Assembly (NCBI GenBank): GCA_900548125.1
Contig: URJN01000028.1
Location: 1 to 13,203, forward strand
Length of the DNA stretch: 13,203 nucleotides
Reading direction: 5' to 3'
Source of the DNA: an uncultured Eubacteriales bacterium
GTDB taxonomy: Bacteria; Bacillota; Clostridia; Christensenellales; Aristaeellaceae
Shown: positions 6,507-13,164 of the stretch, piece after piece
Position numbering within the stretch: the first letter of the stretch is position 1
How the letters are laid out: every line of letters begins with the position of its first letter
Program-made: the position numbers and the translations under genes
Notes under the pieces: model-generated
The model's input: the letters and a program-made list of their open reading frames with translations, nothing else
The model's database searches: none
Told to the model about the DNA's origin: nothing

Positions 6507-8303
6507 TCAGGAACGGTAAATCGCGCCGAACTTGCACTTCTCCATGCAGACGCCGCACTTGAGGCACTTCGTGGTGTCGATACGGTGCGCCTCGCGGACA
6601 GTGCCGCTGATGCAGCCTGCCGGACAGCCGCGTGCGCACAGCGTGCAGCCCCTGCACTTCATCGGGTCAATCTGATAGGTCACCAGCTTCTTGCAGTGAC
6701 CGGCGGGGCAGCGTTTCTCGTAGATGTGCGCCTCATATTCGTGGCGGAAATACTTGAGGGTAGAAAGCACCGGATTGGGCGCAGTCTGTCCCAAGCCGCA
6801 AAGTGCCGTCGATTTGATGGCATTGGCAAGCTCCTCCAGCTTCTCAATGTCGCCGTCCTCGCCCCTGCCATCGACAATGCGCTCCAGAATCTCCAGCATG
6901 CGCTTGGTGCCGATACGGCACGGCGCACACTTGCCGCAGGACTCGTCCACGGTGAAATCGAGGAAGAATCGCGCGATATCGACCATACAGGTATCTTCAT
7001 CCATGACGATCATGCCGCCGGAGCCCATCATCGAGCCGATAGCGGTCAGGTTGTCATAGTCAATCTGCACATCCAGATGGCTGGCAGGGATACAGCCGCC
7101 GGAAGGTCCGCCCGTCTGCGCCGCCTTGAACTTCTTGCCGTTCGGACAGCCGCCGCCGATTTCGTAGATAATCTCGCGCAGCGTAGTGCCCATAGGAACT
7201 TCCACCAGACCGGTGTTGCTGATTTTGCCGCCCAGCGCGAATACCTTGGTGCCCTTCGATTTCTCCGTGCCCATCGAAGCGAACCATTCCCAGCCGTTGT
7301 TGATAATCTGCGGCACGTTCGCATAGGTTTCCACGTTGTTGAGGATGGTCGGCTTGTCAAACAGACCCTTGACAGCTGGGAACGGCGGACGCGGACGCGG
7401 CTCGCCGCGCTTGCCCTCGATCGAGGTCATCAATGCTGTTTCCTCGCCGCAGACGAATGCGCCTGCGCCCAGACGCACCTCCACGTCAAAGTTGAAGCCT
7501 GTACCAAAGATGTTCTTGCCCAGCAGACCATATTCGCGCGCCTGACGGATGGCAATCTGCAAACGCTTGACCGCAATGGGGTATTCCGCGCGGCAGTAGA
7601 TATAGCCCTGATCTGCGCCGATGGCATAAGCGGCGATAGCCATCGCCTCGACGACGACATGCGGGTCGCCTTCCAGCACGGAGCGATCCATGAACGCGCC
7701 GGGGTCGCCCTCGTCGGCGTTGCAGCAGACATACTTTTTATCCGACTGAGAAGCGGCGGCAAATTTCCACTTCATGCCGGTGGGGAAGCCCGCGCCGCCG
7801 CGGCCGCGCAGACCAGACTTGAGCATCACGTCGATGACGTCCTGCGGCGTCATCTCGGTCAGCACCTTGCCCAGTGCCTTGTAGCCGTCAAAGGCGATAT
7901 ATTCGTCGATGTTTTCCGGATCGATTACACCGCAGTTGCGCAGCGCGACGCGCTTCTGCTTTTTGTAGAATTCCACGTTGTCCAGCGACTTGACCGTGTT
8001 ATCCACCTCGACTGCTTCCTTGTACAGCAGCTCCTTGACCACACGACCCTTGATGAGATGCTCGTCCACGATGCGCGCCACGTTTTCCACCGTCATGTGG
8101 GCATAGAACGCGCCCTCCGGATAGACAATGACGACCGGACCGGCTTCGCACATACCGAAGCAGCCCGTGCGCACCACCTTAATTTCCTTATCCAGCCCTT
8201 TTTCGGCAATCTGCCTTTCAAACTCCTTGATGATCTCGCCGGAGGCGGTAGACGAACAATTCGTGCCTCCGCAGACCATCACGTGCGAGCGAATCAGATC
8301 CAT
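6507..8303 (-). CDS. hndC: NuoF-like flavoprotein subunit of the bifurcating hydrogenase (HndC/HydB)
   Basis: 598 residues. The N-terminal thioredoxin-like [2Fe-2S] domain has C11, C16, C48 and C52. The NuoF-type FMN/NAD(P)H core follows with GRGGAGFPTGMKWKF (167-181) and NADEGDPGAFMDR (195-207). After an SLBB region comes the [4Fe-4S] motif ESCGKCAPCR (C456, C459, C462) with distal C502. The C-terminus adds a 2x[4Fe-4S] ferredoxin domain (C550/C553/C556/C560 and C580/C583/C586/C590), the extension that marks hydrogenase HydB/HndC proteins rather than complex I NuoF. In the characterised complexes this subunit holds FMN, binds NAD(P)H and is the site of flavin-based bifurcation with ferredoxin. 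AGGAGG precedes the ATG at 8303. It lies 27 nt after hndB and 26 nt before hndD, within the operon. Confidence 0.95.
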   Translation of the reverse strand: MDLIRSHVMVCGGTNCSSTASGEIIKEFERQIAEKGLDKEIKVVRTGCFGMCEAGPVVIVYPEGAFYAHMTVENVARIVDEHLIKGRVVKELLYKEAVEVDNTVKSLDNVEFYKKQKRVALRNCGVIDPENIDEYIAFDGYKALGKVLTEMTPQDVIDVMLKSGLRGRGGAGFPTGMKWKFAAASQSDKKYVCCNADEGDPGAFMDRSVLEGDPHVVVEAMAIAAYAIGADQGYIYCRAEYPIAVKRLQIAIRQAREYGLLGKNIFGTGFNFDVEVRLGAGAFVCGEETALMTSIEGKRGEPRPRPPFPAVKGLFDKPTILNNVETYANVPQIINNGWEWFASMGTEKSKGTKVFALGGKISNTGLVEVPMGTTLREIIYEIGGGCPNGKKFKAAQTGGPSGGCIPASHLDVQIDYDNLTAIGSMMGSGGMIVMDEDTCMVDIARFFLDFTVDESCGKCAPCRIGTKRMLEILERIVDGRGEDGDIEKLEELANAIKSTALCGLGQTAPNPVLSTLKYFRHEYEAHIYEKRCPAGHCKKLVTYQIDPMKCRGCTLCARGCPAGCISGTVREAHRIDTTKCLKCGVCMEKCKFGAIYRS

Positions 8304-8330
8304 ACTATGCTCCTCCTCTTACCGATCGGC

Positions 8331-8699
8331 TTAGCCCTGCGCGCCGACGGTGTATTCTTCCACGGGTCTGCCGTTGACAATGTGATCGTTGACCACGCGG
8401 GCGACCTTTTCCGGCGTCATATGAATATAGGTCACTTTCTCCTGTCCCTTGACATAGACCTCGACAATCGGCTCCAGACGGCACATGCCCACGCATCCGG
8501 TCTGAGAGACCGTCACATTTTCGATGCCGCGGCGTTTAAGCTCCTCGATAAACGTCAGCATGACCGGACGCGCACCGGCGGCAATGCCGCAGGTTGCCAT
8601 GCCGACAACAACGCGGGTATCAATGCAATCGTCCTTTCTCAGGCTGACCTGCTCCAGCATTTTAGCGCGGATGGCGGCCAGCTCTTCCAGCGTTTTCAT
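8331..8699 (-). CDS. hndB: Thioredoxin-like [2Fe-2S] ferredoxin subunit HndB
   Basis: 122 residues. It resembles HndB of NADP-reducing hydrogenases: a short helical N-terminus, a thioredoxin-like ferredoxin fold with MATCGIAAGARP (34-45), then QTGCVGMC (66-73). Cysteines C37, C69 and C73 occupy cluster positions. The usual second cysteine of the first pair is not present (CGIAAGAR), which in my recollection is normal for this family; C25 is an extra candidate ligand. The role is probably electron transfer or a structural [2Fe-2S] subunit next to HndC. The ATG overlaps the stop of the preceding HATPase gene (ATGA, 8699-8696), and GGAGG lies about 9 nt upstream. With hndA, hndC and hndD it completes the four-subunit arrangement described in Desulfovibrio (Solidesulfovibrio) fructosivorans. 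Confidence 0.88.
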   Translation of the reverse strand: MKTLEELAAIRAKMLEQVSLRKDDCIDTRVVVGMATCGIAAGARPVMLTFIEELKRRGIENVTVSQTGCVGMCRLEPIVEVYVKGQEKVTYIHMTPEKVARVVNDHIVNGRPVEEYTVGAQG

Positions 8700-9253
8700 G
8701 AAAACAACCCTCCATGCAATTCGTCAATGTTCTGTTTCAGACAATCCCTGATCCATGCGCTGATTTCCGGATGATCCAGCGGAATAGGCGCAACCGCCTC
8801 CCGAATCTCCCTCGTATCCAGCACAAATGTCTTTCCGTCATAATCGAACGCAAAACGGAAATCCGTCTGCGGGTTCATCAGCACCAGCGTATGCAGCACG
8901 CCCGGCACATCGCCCATGGGCGGTCTGTCAATGTGAGAAAGTCCAAACGACACGCGCACGGTCGTCCCCTCGCCCATTTGGGAAGCGATGGACATTTCGC
9001 CGCCCGTGGCCTGCGCCGTCATCTTGAGCAGCGGCAGACCCAGCCCGACCTTGCGCGTTTTGCGCGTGGTGGTAAAGGGGTCGCACACCGCTCTGACCAT
9101 ATCCTCACTCATGCCGCATCCGTTGTCTATGAATGCCAGCGAAACGGTATCCTGCGCGTGGCTGACGATAATGTCGATCTCCACCAGCGACGCGCCTGCC
9201 GCAATCGAATTCTGAGCAATATCCAAAATATTGTCCGCCAGCTCCCGCATCAT
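8696..9253 (-). CDS. Orphan GHKL (histidine-kinase-like) ATPase encoded inside the hydrogenase operon
   Basis: 185 residues. Residues 1-104 form a HATPase_c domain: an N box with N15 (DIAQNSIAAGA), G1 DNGCGM (43-48), a lid/G2 region KVGLGLPLLK (68-77) and GEGTTV (94-99). No dimerisation/phosphoacceptor His domain, sensor or membrane segment is present, so it cannot be a complete sensor kinase. Residues 105-185 form an extension I do not recognise. It sits between hndA and hndB, 11 nt after hndA (GAGG ahead of the start), and overlaps hndB by ATGA, so it is made together with the hydrogenase subunits. It could bind ATP as a switch or anti-sigma/kinase-like regulator, or act in assembly; the function is unknown. 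Two adjacent ATGs are possible starts (9253 or 9250). Confidence 0.85.
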   Translation of the reverse strand: MMRELADNILDIAQNSIAAGASLVEIDIIVSHAQDTVSLAFIDNGCGMSEDMVRAVCDPFTTTRKTRKVGLGLPLLKMTAQATGGEMSIASQMGEGTTVRVSFGLSHIDRPPMGDVPGVLHTLVLMNPQTDFRFAFDYDGKTFVLDTREIREAVAPIPLDHPEISAWIRDCLKQNIDELHGGLFS

Positions 9254-9264
9254 GGCTGTTCGCC

Positions 9265-9735
9265 TCAGCTGCGGTATTTGGCGATGATTTCCGGAATCTG
9301 GTCCGGAGTCAGACGCCCGTAGACGTCTTCGTTAATCATCATAACCGGCGCCAGTCCGCACGCGCCGAGACAGCGGGTGGCGTTCAGCGTAAATACGCCG
9401 TCCGGCGTGGTATGTCCCGCCGTTATGCCCAGCACTTCCTCCAGCTTGTCCAGCACCTTTCGGCTGCCCTTGACGTAGCACGCCGTACCCATGCAAACGC
9501 TGATGGTATACTGACCCTTCGGCTCCAGATTAAACTGCGCGTAAAACGTCGCTACGCCGTATACATCGCTGACCGGAATATCCATTTCCTTTGCGATATA
9601 CTGCTGAACCTCCTCCGGCAGATAGCCGAAGATATCCTGCGCCCGCTGCATAATCGGCATCAGCGCACCCGGTTCGTCCCTGAGCTCGTCAATCACTCGC
9701 TGCAGAGCCTCAGCCTTTCCTTTTTCGAGAGACAT
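9265..9735 (-). CDS. hndA: NuoE-like [2Fe-2S] subunit of the bifurcating hydrogenase (HndA/HydC)
   Basis: 156 residues from the start chosen here. The fold is that of the 24-kDa complex I subunit: a helical N-terminal region followed by a thioredoxin-like domain with C81 and C86 (CMGTAC), then C122 and C126 (RCLGAC), ligating one [2Fe-2S] cluster. An open frame extends 23 codons further upstream (to 9804), but the conserved family region starts near MSLEKGKAEALQRVID, and AAAGGGG lies about 10 nt before the ATG at 9735, so I prefer this start. It is the first gene of the hydrogenase structural set, after a 162-nt gap from the PHP gene, and 11 nt before the HATPase gene. Confidence 0.92.
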   Translation of the reverse strand: MSLEKGKAEALQRVIDELRDEPGALMPIMQRAQDIFGYLPEEVQQYIAKEMDIPVSDVYGVATFYAQFNLEPKGQYTISVCMGTACYVKGSRKVLDKLEEVLGITAGHTTPDGVFTLNATRCLGACGLAPVMMINEDVYGRLTPDQIPEIIAKYRS

Positions 9736-9757
9736 GTCGTATAAACCCCTTTCAATA

Positions 9758-9770
9758 TGTATTTGATACA
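9758..9770. repeat. Short palindrome in the hndA leader (TGTAT-TTG-ATACA)
   Basis: A perfect 5-bp inverted repeat with a 3-nt spacer lies 23-35 nt upstream of the hndA start, in the 162-nt gap 9736-9897. The same gap holds a 5-bp hairpin, AGGAT-AAAA-ATCCT (9871-9884), shortly after the PHP stop; it is too weak for a confident terminator. I see no consensus promoter in this gap. The palindrome could be a small operator or chance. Confidence 0.3.
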
Positions 9771-9897
9771 AAGTTGTCCATCCCGAGGGAACCCTTATAT
9801 CCATACGCGCCCGCCGCCCCGCACTTCTGCATGCGCTTCGGCAAACTGCGCAGAATAAACCAAGTTTGATAGGATAAAAATCCTTTGACAGAGATGC

Positions 9898-10608
9898 TTA
9901 AATGCTCAATCCGGCAATCGCGTCAAACACCGCGTCCACGCTGCGCTCCCTTGCTTCCAGCGTAAACTCCGGCTCCAAAATCTGCTCCAAATGGTGCGCA
10001 TCCGAGGAGTGAAGCAGCCGATATCCGGTTACATCCACCGACGGCGGCGGCGCGCTCAGGCTGATTTCCAGCGCATCATAGCGAACCCCCTGCGGCAGAA
10101 ACCCCAGCGCACCCAGCACGCCGCTGCTCCCCCGATTGATGTGCGCAGGCACGCACAGCCCGCCCGCCGCATGGATGCGCGCGGCGCAAGCCTCAAACGG
10201 AAGGTCGAGCGCGCCGATGAGCAGCCGCTCCTCCACGCCGATTTCCTCGTCCTGCTCGTTCATCACCTGCTGACGTCCGAAGAACCGCTCGTCGTTGGGC
10301 GTAGGCGCAAGATGCGCGTAAATCTCCTCCCCGAACGCCATGCACGCCTGCACCGTGCGGAAGTAACACAGCATGTGCGCCTCCTCCCGCGTGGTCAGCT
10401 CCATGCCCGGCAGCAGCAGCACGTTCATCAGATCCGCCGCCGCCTTGACCGCGGGCAGATTTCGCGCGCTGTTGTGGTCGCATACCGCGATCACGTCCAG
10501 CCCTTTGATAAACGCCATGCCCACAATGTTGTTGGGGGTCATCAGCGCATCGCCGCAGGGCGAAAGGCAGGAATGAATGTGCAGGTCGCAAAACAGGCGT
10601 TCCATCAT
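9898..10608 (-). CDS. PHP-domain metal-dependent hydrolase of the hydrogenase accessory block
   Basis: 236 residues of the PHP (polymerase and histidinol phosphatase) superfamily, a TIM-like barrel binding two or three metals. The ligand motifs are intact: DLHIH (8-12), DHN (44-46), GMELTT with E70, H78, AHINR with H156, and SSDAHHLEQ with D203 and H205. An active phosphoesterase is therefore expected, with unknown substrate. It is much shorter than DNA polymerase III subunits and has no other domain. The start overlaps the stop of the preceding DRTGG-like gene; two adjacent ATGs (10608 and 10605) are available, and AAAGGA lies directly before them, so translational coupling is likely. Being cotranscribed with a sensory hydrogenase homologue, it may make or degrade a small signal or remove phosphate from a partner; this is inference. 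Confidence 0.88.
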   Translation of the reverse strand: MMERLFCDLHIHSCLSPCGDALMTPNNIVGMAFIKGLDVIAVCDHNSARNLPAVKAAADLMNVLLLPGMELTTREEAHMLCYFRTVQACMAFGEEIYAHLAPTPNDERFFGRQQVMNEQDEEIGVEERLLIGALDLPFEACAARIHAAGGLCVPAHINRGSSGVLGALGFLPQGVRYDALEISLSAPPPSVDVTGYRLLHSSDAHHLEQILEPEFTLEARERSVDAVFDAIAGLSI

Positions 10609-10952
10609 TCCTTTCGGGCGGGCGGCACGCCGTTGGCAGCCAGCAACGCCGCCAGCTCAAACGCCGTCTGTCCGCTCGAAAGCAGAATCACGTCCTCCTG
10701 CCGCGCCTTATCCACAATCGCCGCCTCGACGGGCAGGCTTTCCGGAAACACGACGCAGGCAAAATCCATCAGTGCAGCCACGGCGATTACGTTCATATGC
10801 GTCTGCACCGTAATCCACGCCATATCCGCCTGTCCGCGTCCCATGACATGGCTGAGCAGGTCGCAGGTATAGCCGCAGGCGATTTCCCTGTCTTGGTATT
10901 CGCCCGTCAGACAGACCGCCCCGCACAGGTGTTCAAGCTCTGAAACCTTCAT
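10605..10952 (-). CDS. DRTGG-like domain protein (downstream copy)
   Basis: 115 residues. The pattern resembles the DRTGG fold found between CBS domains or in phosphotransacetylase and HPr-kinase-related proteins: a region including GDxxVxxG-type residues at about 17-27 (GEYQDREIACGY), a central strand-helix (AWITVQTHMNVIAVAALMDFACVVFP, here about 45-70) and a terminal helix-strand (ILLSSGQTAFELAALL). No transmembrane segment, kinase domain or metal motif is seen. It starts within the stop of the HydS-like gene (ATGA, 10952-10949) and overlaps the PHP start, so the three are tightly coupled. Similarity to the other DRTGG protein (12814-13164) is in layout rather than strong identity. The function is unknown; a ligand-sensing or protein-binding module is plausible. 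Confidence 0.72.
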   Translation of the reverse strand: MKVSELEHLCGAVCLTGEYQDREIACGYTCDLLSHVMGRGQADMAWITVQTHMNVIAVAALMDFACVVFPESLPVEAAIVDKARQEDVILLSSGQTAFELAALLAANGVPPARKE

Positions 10953-12358
10953 GTGTTTTCCCCTCTCTCATCGTCCGCGCCGCCGGAGTCTTCGCCCGAC
11001 TCGCTTCGGCTCAGCTCCTTGTAGAACTGGCGCAGCCGCTCGGTGTCCTTGCCGACAGTGTAGCGCGTGCTGGTTCCCAGCGTAAGCATCTCTGCCGCCA
11101 GCAGATTGATTCGTTCATTGAGGCGGAACACACAGTTCAGCTCGTTCGCGTGACCGCTGACGATGTCCTCCGCCAATGCCCTGCACGAGGGCGAGCCGCA
11201 GGAGCCGCAGTCCAGCCCCGGCAGGCTCATCGTCAGCCGCTCAATGCGATCCTCGCGCTCGATGCGTTCCTTCATCGTGCCGCTGAGCTGCAAGGCGTCG
11301 CTCGGCTCAATCGGCTTGGTCATGCGCAGGGTCTGCACCGCGTCCTCAAAGATTTCCCTGCGCTGCACCGTCTTTTGCGCAGTGCGGTTCATCACGCTGC
11401 GCAAGCGGTTTTTCGCCACAAAGCTGTTTTCCACTGTCAGCGGTCCGCCGAGACAGCCGTTGACGCATGCCAGCCCTTCAAAATATGTCAAATTGCGGAA
11501 GCGCGCGTTCTCGATCGCCTCCAGCACGTTGATGACGTTGTCGATGCCGTCCACGCACAGCGAACTCTTGATGCCGACGGCTTCAACCTCACCGCCCGGC
11601 ACTGCCCATTTGATGCCCACGACGCTGGCGCGGTCGATTTCCAGCGGGCTGAAGCCCTCTTTCATCGCCGCCCGCATCTGCGCGTACACGTCCTTGATGG
11701 CGATTACGCCGTCCACATAGGATTTTTCCTGTCCGATGGGCGATTTCACCGCCGTCATCTTCGCCGCACAGGGGGTAATAAAAAACACGCCCACATCCGC
11801 AATATCCACGCCGTGCTTCTGCGCGTATTCCTCCTTGGCGATTTTGGCTGCCGCCTCCATGGGAGATATAAAGTCAATCACGTTGTCCAGCAGTGCCGGA
11901 AAGCTGACCTGAATCAGCCGCAGGATTGCCGGACAGGCGGAGGAAATCACCGGCTTGGGGCGATCCTCCTCACGCATGGCGCGGCTGATTGCGTAGGAAA
12001 CGATTTCCGCCGCGCGCGCCACCTCAAACACATCCACAAAACCCAGCCGGAACAGCGACGCGATAATCGGCTCCGGCTGATGCACGCCCTGAAACTGCGC
12101 GTACAGCGTCGGCGCGGGCAGCGCGATGGGATATTTATAACGCTTGATGACCTCCAGCGAATCGGTCTCAGCCACCTTCGCGTGGTTAGCGCAGACCTTA
12201 ATGCACTCGCCGCAGTCAATACACCGCTCGTTCAGGATGGACGCGCAGTTGTTTCGGATGCGAATCGCCTCTGTCGGACACCGCTTCAAGCAGGTCGTGC
12301 AGCCCTTGCATTTATCCTGATCCAGCCGCACGGAATGATAGTAATGCTGCAATGCCAT
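10949..12358 (-). CDS. Group D-like putative sensory [FeFe] hydrogenase homologue (HydS-like)
   Basis: 469 residues from the chosen ATG at 12358, which has GGGAGG just upstream; a 15-codon longer frame would overlap the previous gene. Two [4Fe-4S] clusters are predicted at the N-terminus (C17/C20/C23/C27 and C46/C49/C52/C56). The H-cluster domain has L1 SSACPAI, L2 TPCAAK and L3 EGLACVNGC. All four cubane ligands remain (C142, C197, C298, C302). The proton-transfer cysteine is Ala141, and Met is Thr195 in L2 and Leu296 in L3. A C-terminal four-Cys Fe-S domain follows (C384, C387, C392, C409). No PAS domain is present. This matches the group D type, proposed as H2 sensors, rather than PAS-bearing group C. 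Low turnover and a sensing role are inferred. It is 34 nt after the RsbW-like gene and overlaps the DRTGG-like gene by ATGA. Confidence 0.88.
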   Translation of the reverse strand: MALQHYYHSVRLDQDKCKGCTTCLKRCPTEAIRIRNNCASILNERCIDCGECIKVCANHAKVAETDSLEVIKRYKYPIALPAPTLYAQFQGVHQPEPIIASLFRLGFVDVFEVARAAEIVSYAISRAMREEDRPKPVISSACPAILRLIQVSFPALLDNVIDFISPMEAAAKIAKEEYAQKHGVDIADVGVFFITPCAAKMTAVKSPIGQEKSYVDGVIAIKDVYAQMRAAMKEGFSPLEIDRASVVGIKWAVPGGEVEAVGIKSSLCVDGIDNVINVLEAIENARFRNLTYFEGLACVNGCLGGPLTVENSFVAKNRLRSVMNRTAQKTVQRREIFEDAVQTLRMTKPIEPSDALQLSGTMKERIEREDRIERLTMSLPGLDCGSCGSPSCRALAEDIVSGHANELNCVFRLNERINLLAAEMLTLGTSTRYTVGKDTERLRQFYKELSRSESGEDSGGADDERGENT

Positions 12359-12392
12359 TCTCCTCCCGATACATGCCCCGGGAACGGGCGTG

Positions 12393-12809
12393 TCATATGT
12401 CAAACGTCATGGTGATATCCGTACCTGTGCCCACGGCGGAAACGATATCAAATCCGTCTGCATTGCGTTTCATGTTCGGCAGACCCATGCCTGCGCCAAA
12501 GCCCATGTTGCGCACCTCGTTGGTAGCGGTGGACCAGCCCTCCGTCATCGCCTTGTCGATATCCGGAATGCCGGGCCCGACGTCCTTGGCGCGCACCGTA
12601 ATCCGATCCTCGGCGATTTCAAAGTCAATCTGCCCGCCGTCGGAGTGAATCACCAGATTGATTTCTGCCTCATAGGTGCATACGGATACACGGCGCATCA
12701 CGGCGGCGGGAACGCCGAGCCGCTTCATATGCCGCTTGATGCGGGCGGAAACGTCGCCCGCTGCCGTCATATCATCCGCCTGAACCGGATAGCTCTCCTG
12801 AATAACCAT
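12393..12809 (-). CDS. RsbW-like anti-sigma-factor/serine kinase type ATPase
   Basis: 138 residues, a single GHKL ATPase domain of the size of RsbW/SpoIIAB. Visible boxes are the N box YEAEINLVIHS (about 46-56), G1 DVGPGIPD, and G2 GFGAGMGLPNMKR with its glycine-rich lid, ending in GTGTDITM. RsbW-type proteins phosphorylate a serine on an anti-anti-sigma partner and bind sigma factors. Neither partner (STAS protein or sigma factor) is encoded in this window, so the target is unknown. GGGGTG precedes the ATG, 4 nt after the stop of the upstream DRTGG gene. Its location directly before the HydS-like gene suggests that the two proteins work together. Confidence 0.85.
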   Translation of the reverse strand: MVIQESYPVQADDMTAAGDVSARIKRHMKRLGVPAAVMRRVSVCTYEAEINLVIHSDGGQIDFEIAEDRITVRAKDVGPGIPDIDKAMTEGWSTATNEVRNMGFGAGMGLPNMKRNADGFDIVSAVGTGTDITMTFDI

Positions 12810-12813
12810 CGTT

Positions 12814-13164
12814 TCACCCCAGCTCCACCGGTTTCAAACCGGCTGTATACAATCTTGCGCAGGATTCAAACATCGTGTACGGTGTTTTCAGCATCGGCAG
12901 ACCAATCTCTCTTGCCAATGCCAGCGCGTCCGCCAGCGGCTCCTTGCTTCGCACAAAGATTACGCAGGGCACATCCAGCATTTCGCAGGTACGCACGCAC
13001 TGGCTGTTCACCATACCGGTGAGCAGCAGCGTATCCTCCGTCACGCACGCCAGCACATCGCTCATCATATCGGACGCAAAGGCGGTATGAAGCTCCCTGT
13101 CGCCCTCCTCCTCGCAGCACAGCCATGCCGCGTCGAGCTTATCGGCAATTTCCCGTATGGTCAT
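12814..13164 (-). CDS. DRTGG-domain protein (upstream copy)
   Basis: 116 residues from the ATG at 13164, chosen because GGGAGG sits 8-9 nt before it; the frame remains open to the window edge. The C-terminal two thirds show the small DRTGG domain seen in hydrogenase-linked proteins: DVLACVTEDTLLLTGMVNS (37-55), an aligned CEMLDVPCVIFVRSK (60-74), and IGLPMLKTPYTMFESCARLY (87-106). There are six cysteines (C16, C17, C40, C56, C60, C67) plus C102, high for a 116-residue cytosolic protein. There is no catalytic motif. A sensing or adaptor role with the following RsbW-like ATPase is inference only. Confidence 0.8.
   Translation of the reverse strand: MTIREIADKLDAAWLCCEEEGDRELHTAFASDMMSDVLACVTEDTLLLTGMVNSQCVRTCEMLDVPCVIFVRSKEPLADALALAREIGLPMLKTPYTMFESCARLYTAGLKPVELG

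Noticed and set aside
6..8774. Very long plus-strand open frames (up to 766 codons, e.g. 6-2063, 2038-2913, 4771-6519, 6474-8774)
   Set aside because: They lie exactly antisense to well-supported minus-strand genes, have low-complexity Ala/Arg/His/Leu-rich translations without domain motifs, and arise from codon bias in GC-rich DNA.
11150..12415. 421-codon plus-strand frame opposite the HydS-like gene
   Set aside because: It is a shadow of the minus-strand gene, with no ribosome site and no recognisable motif.
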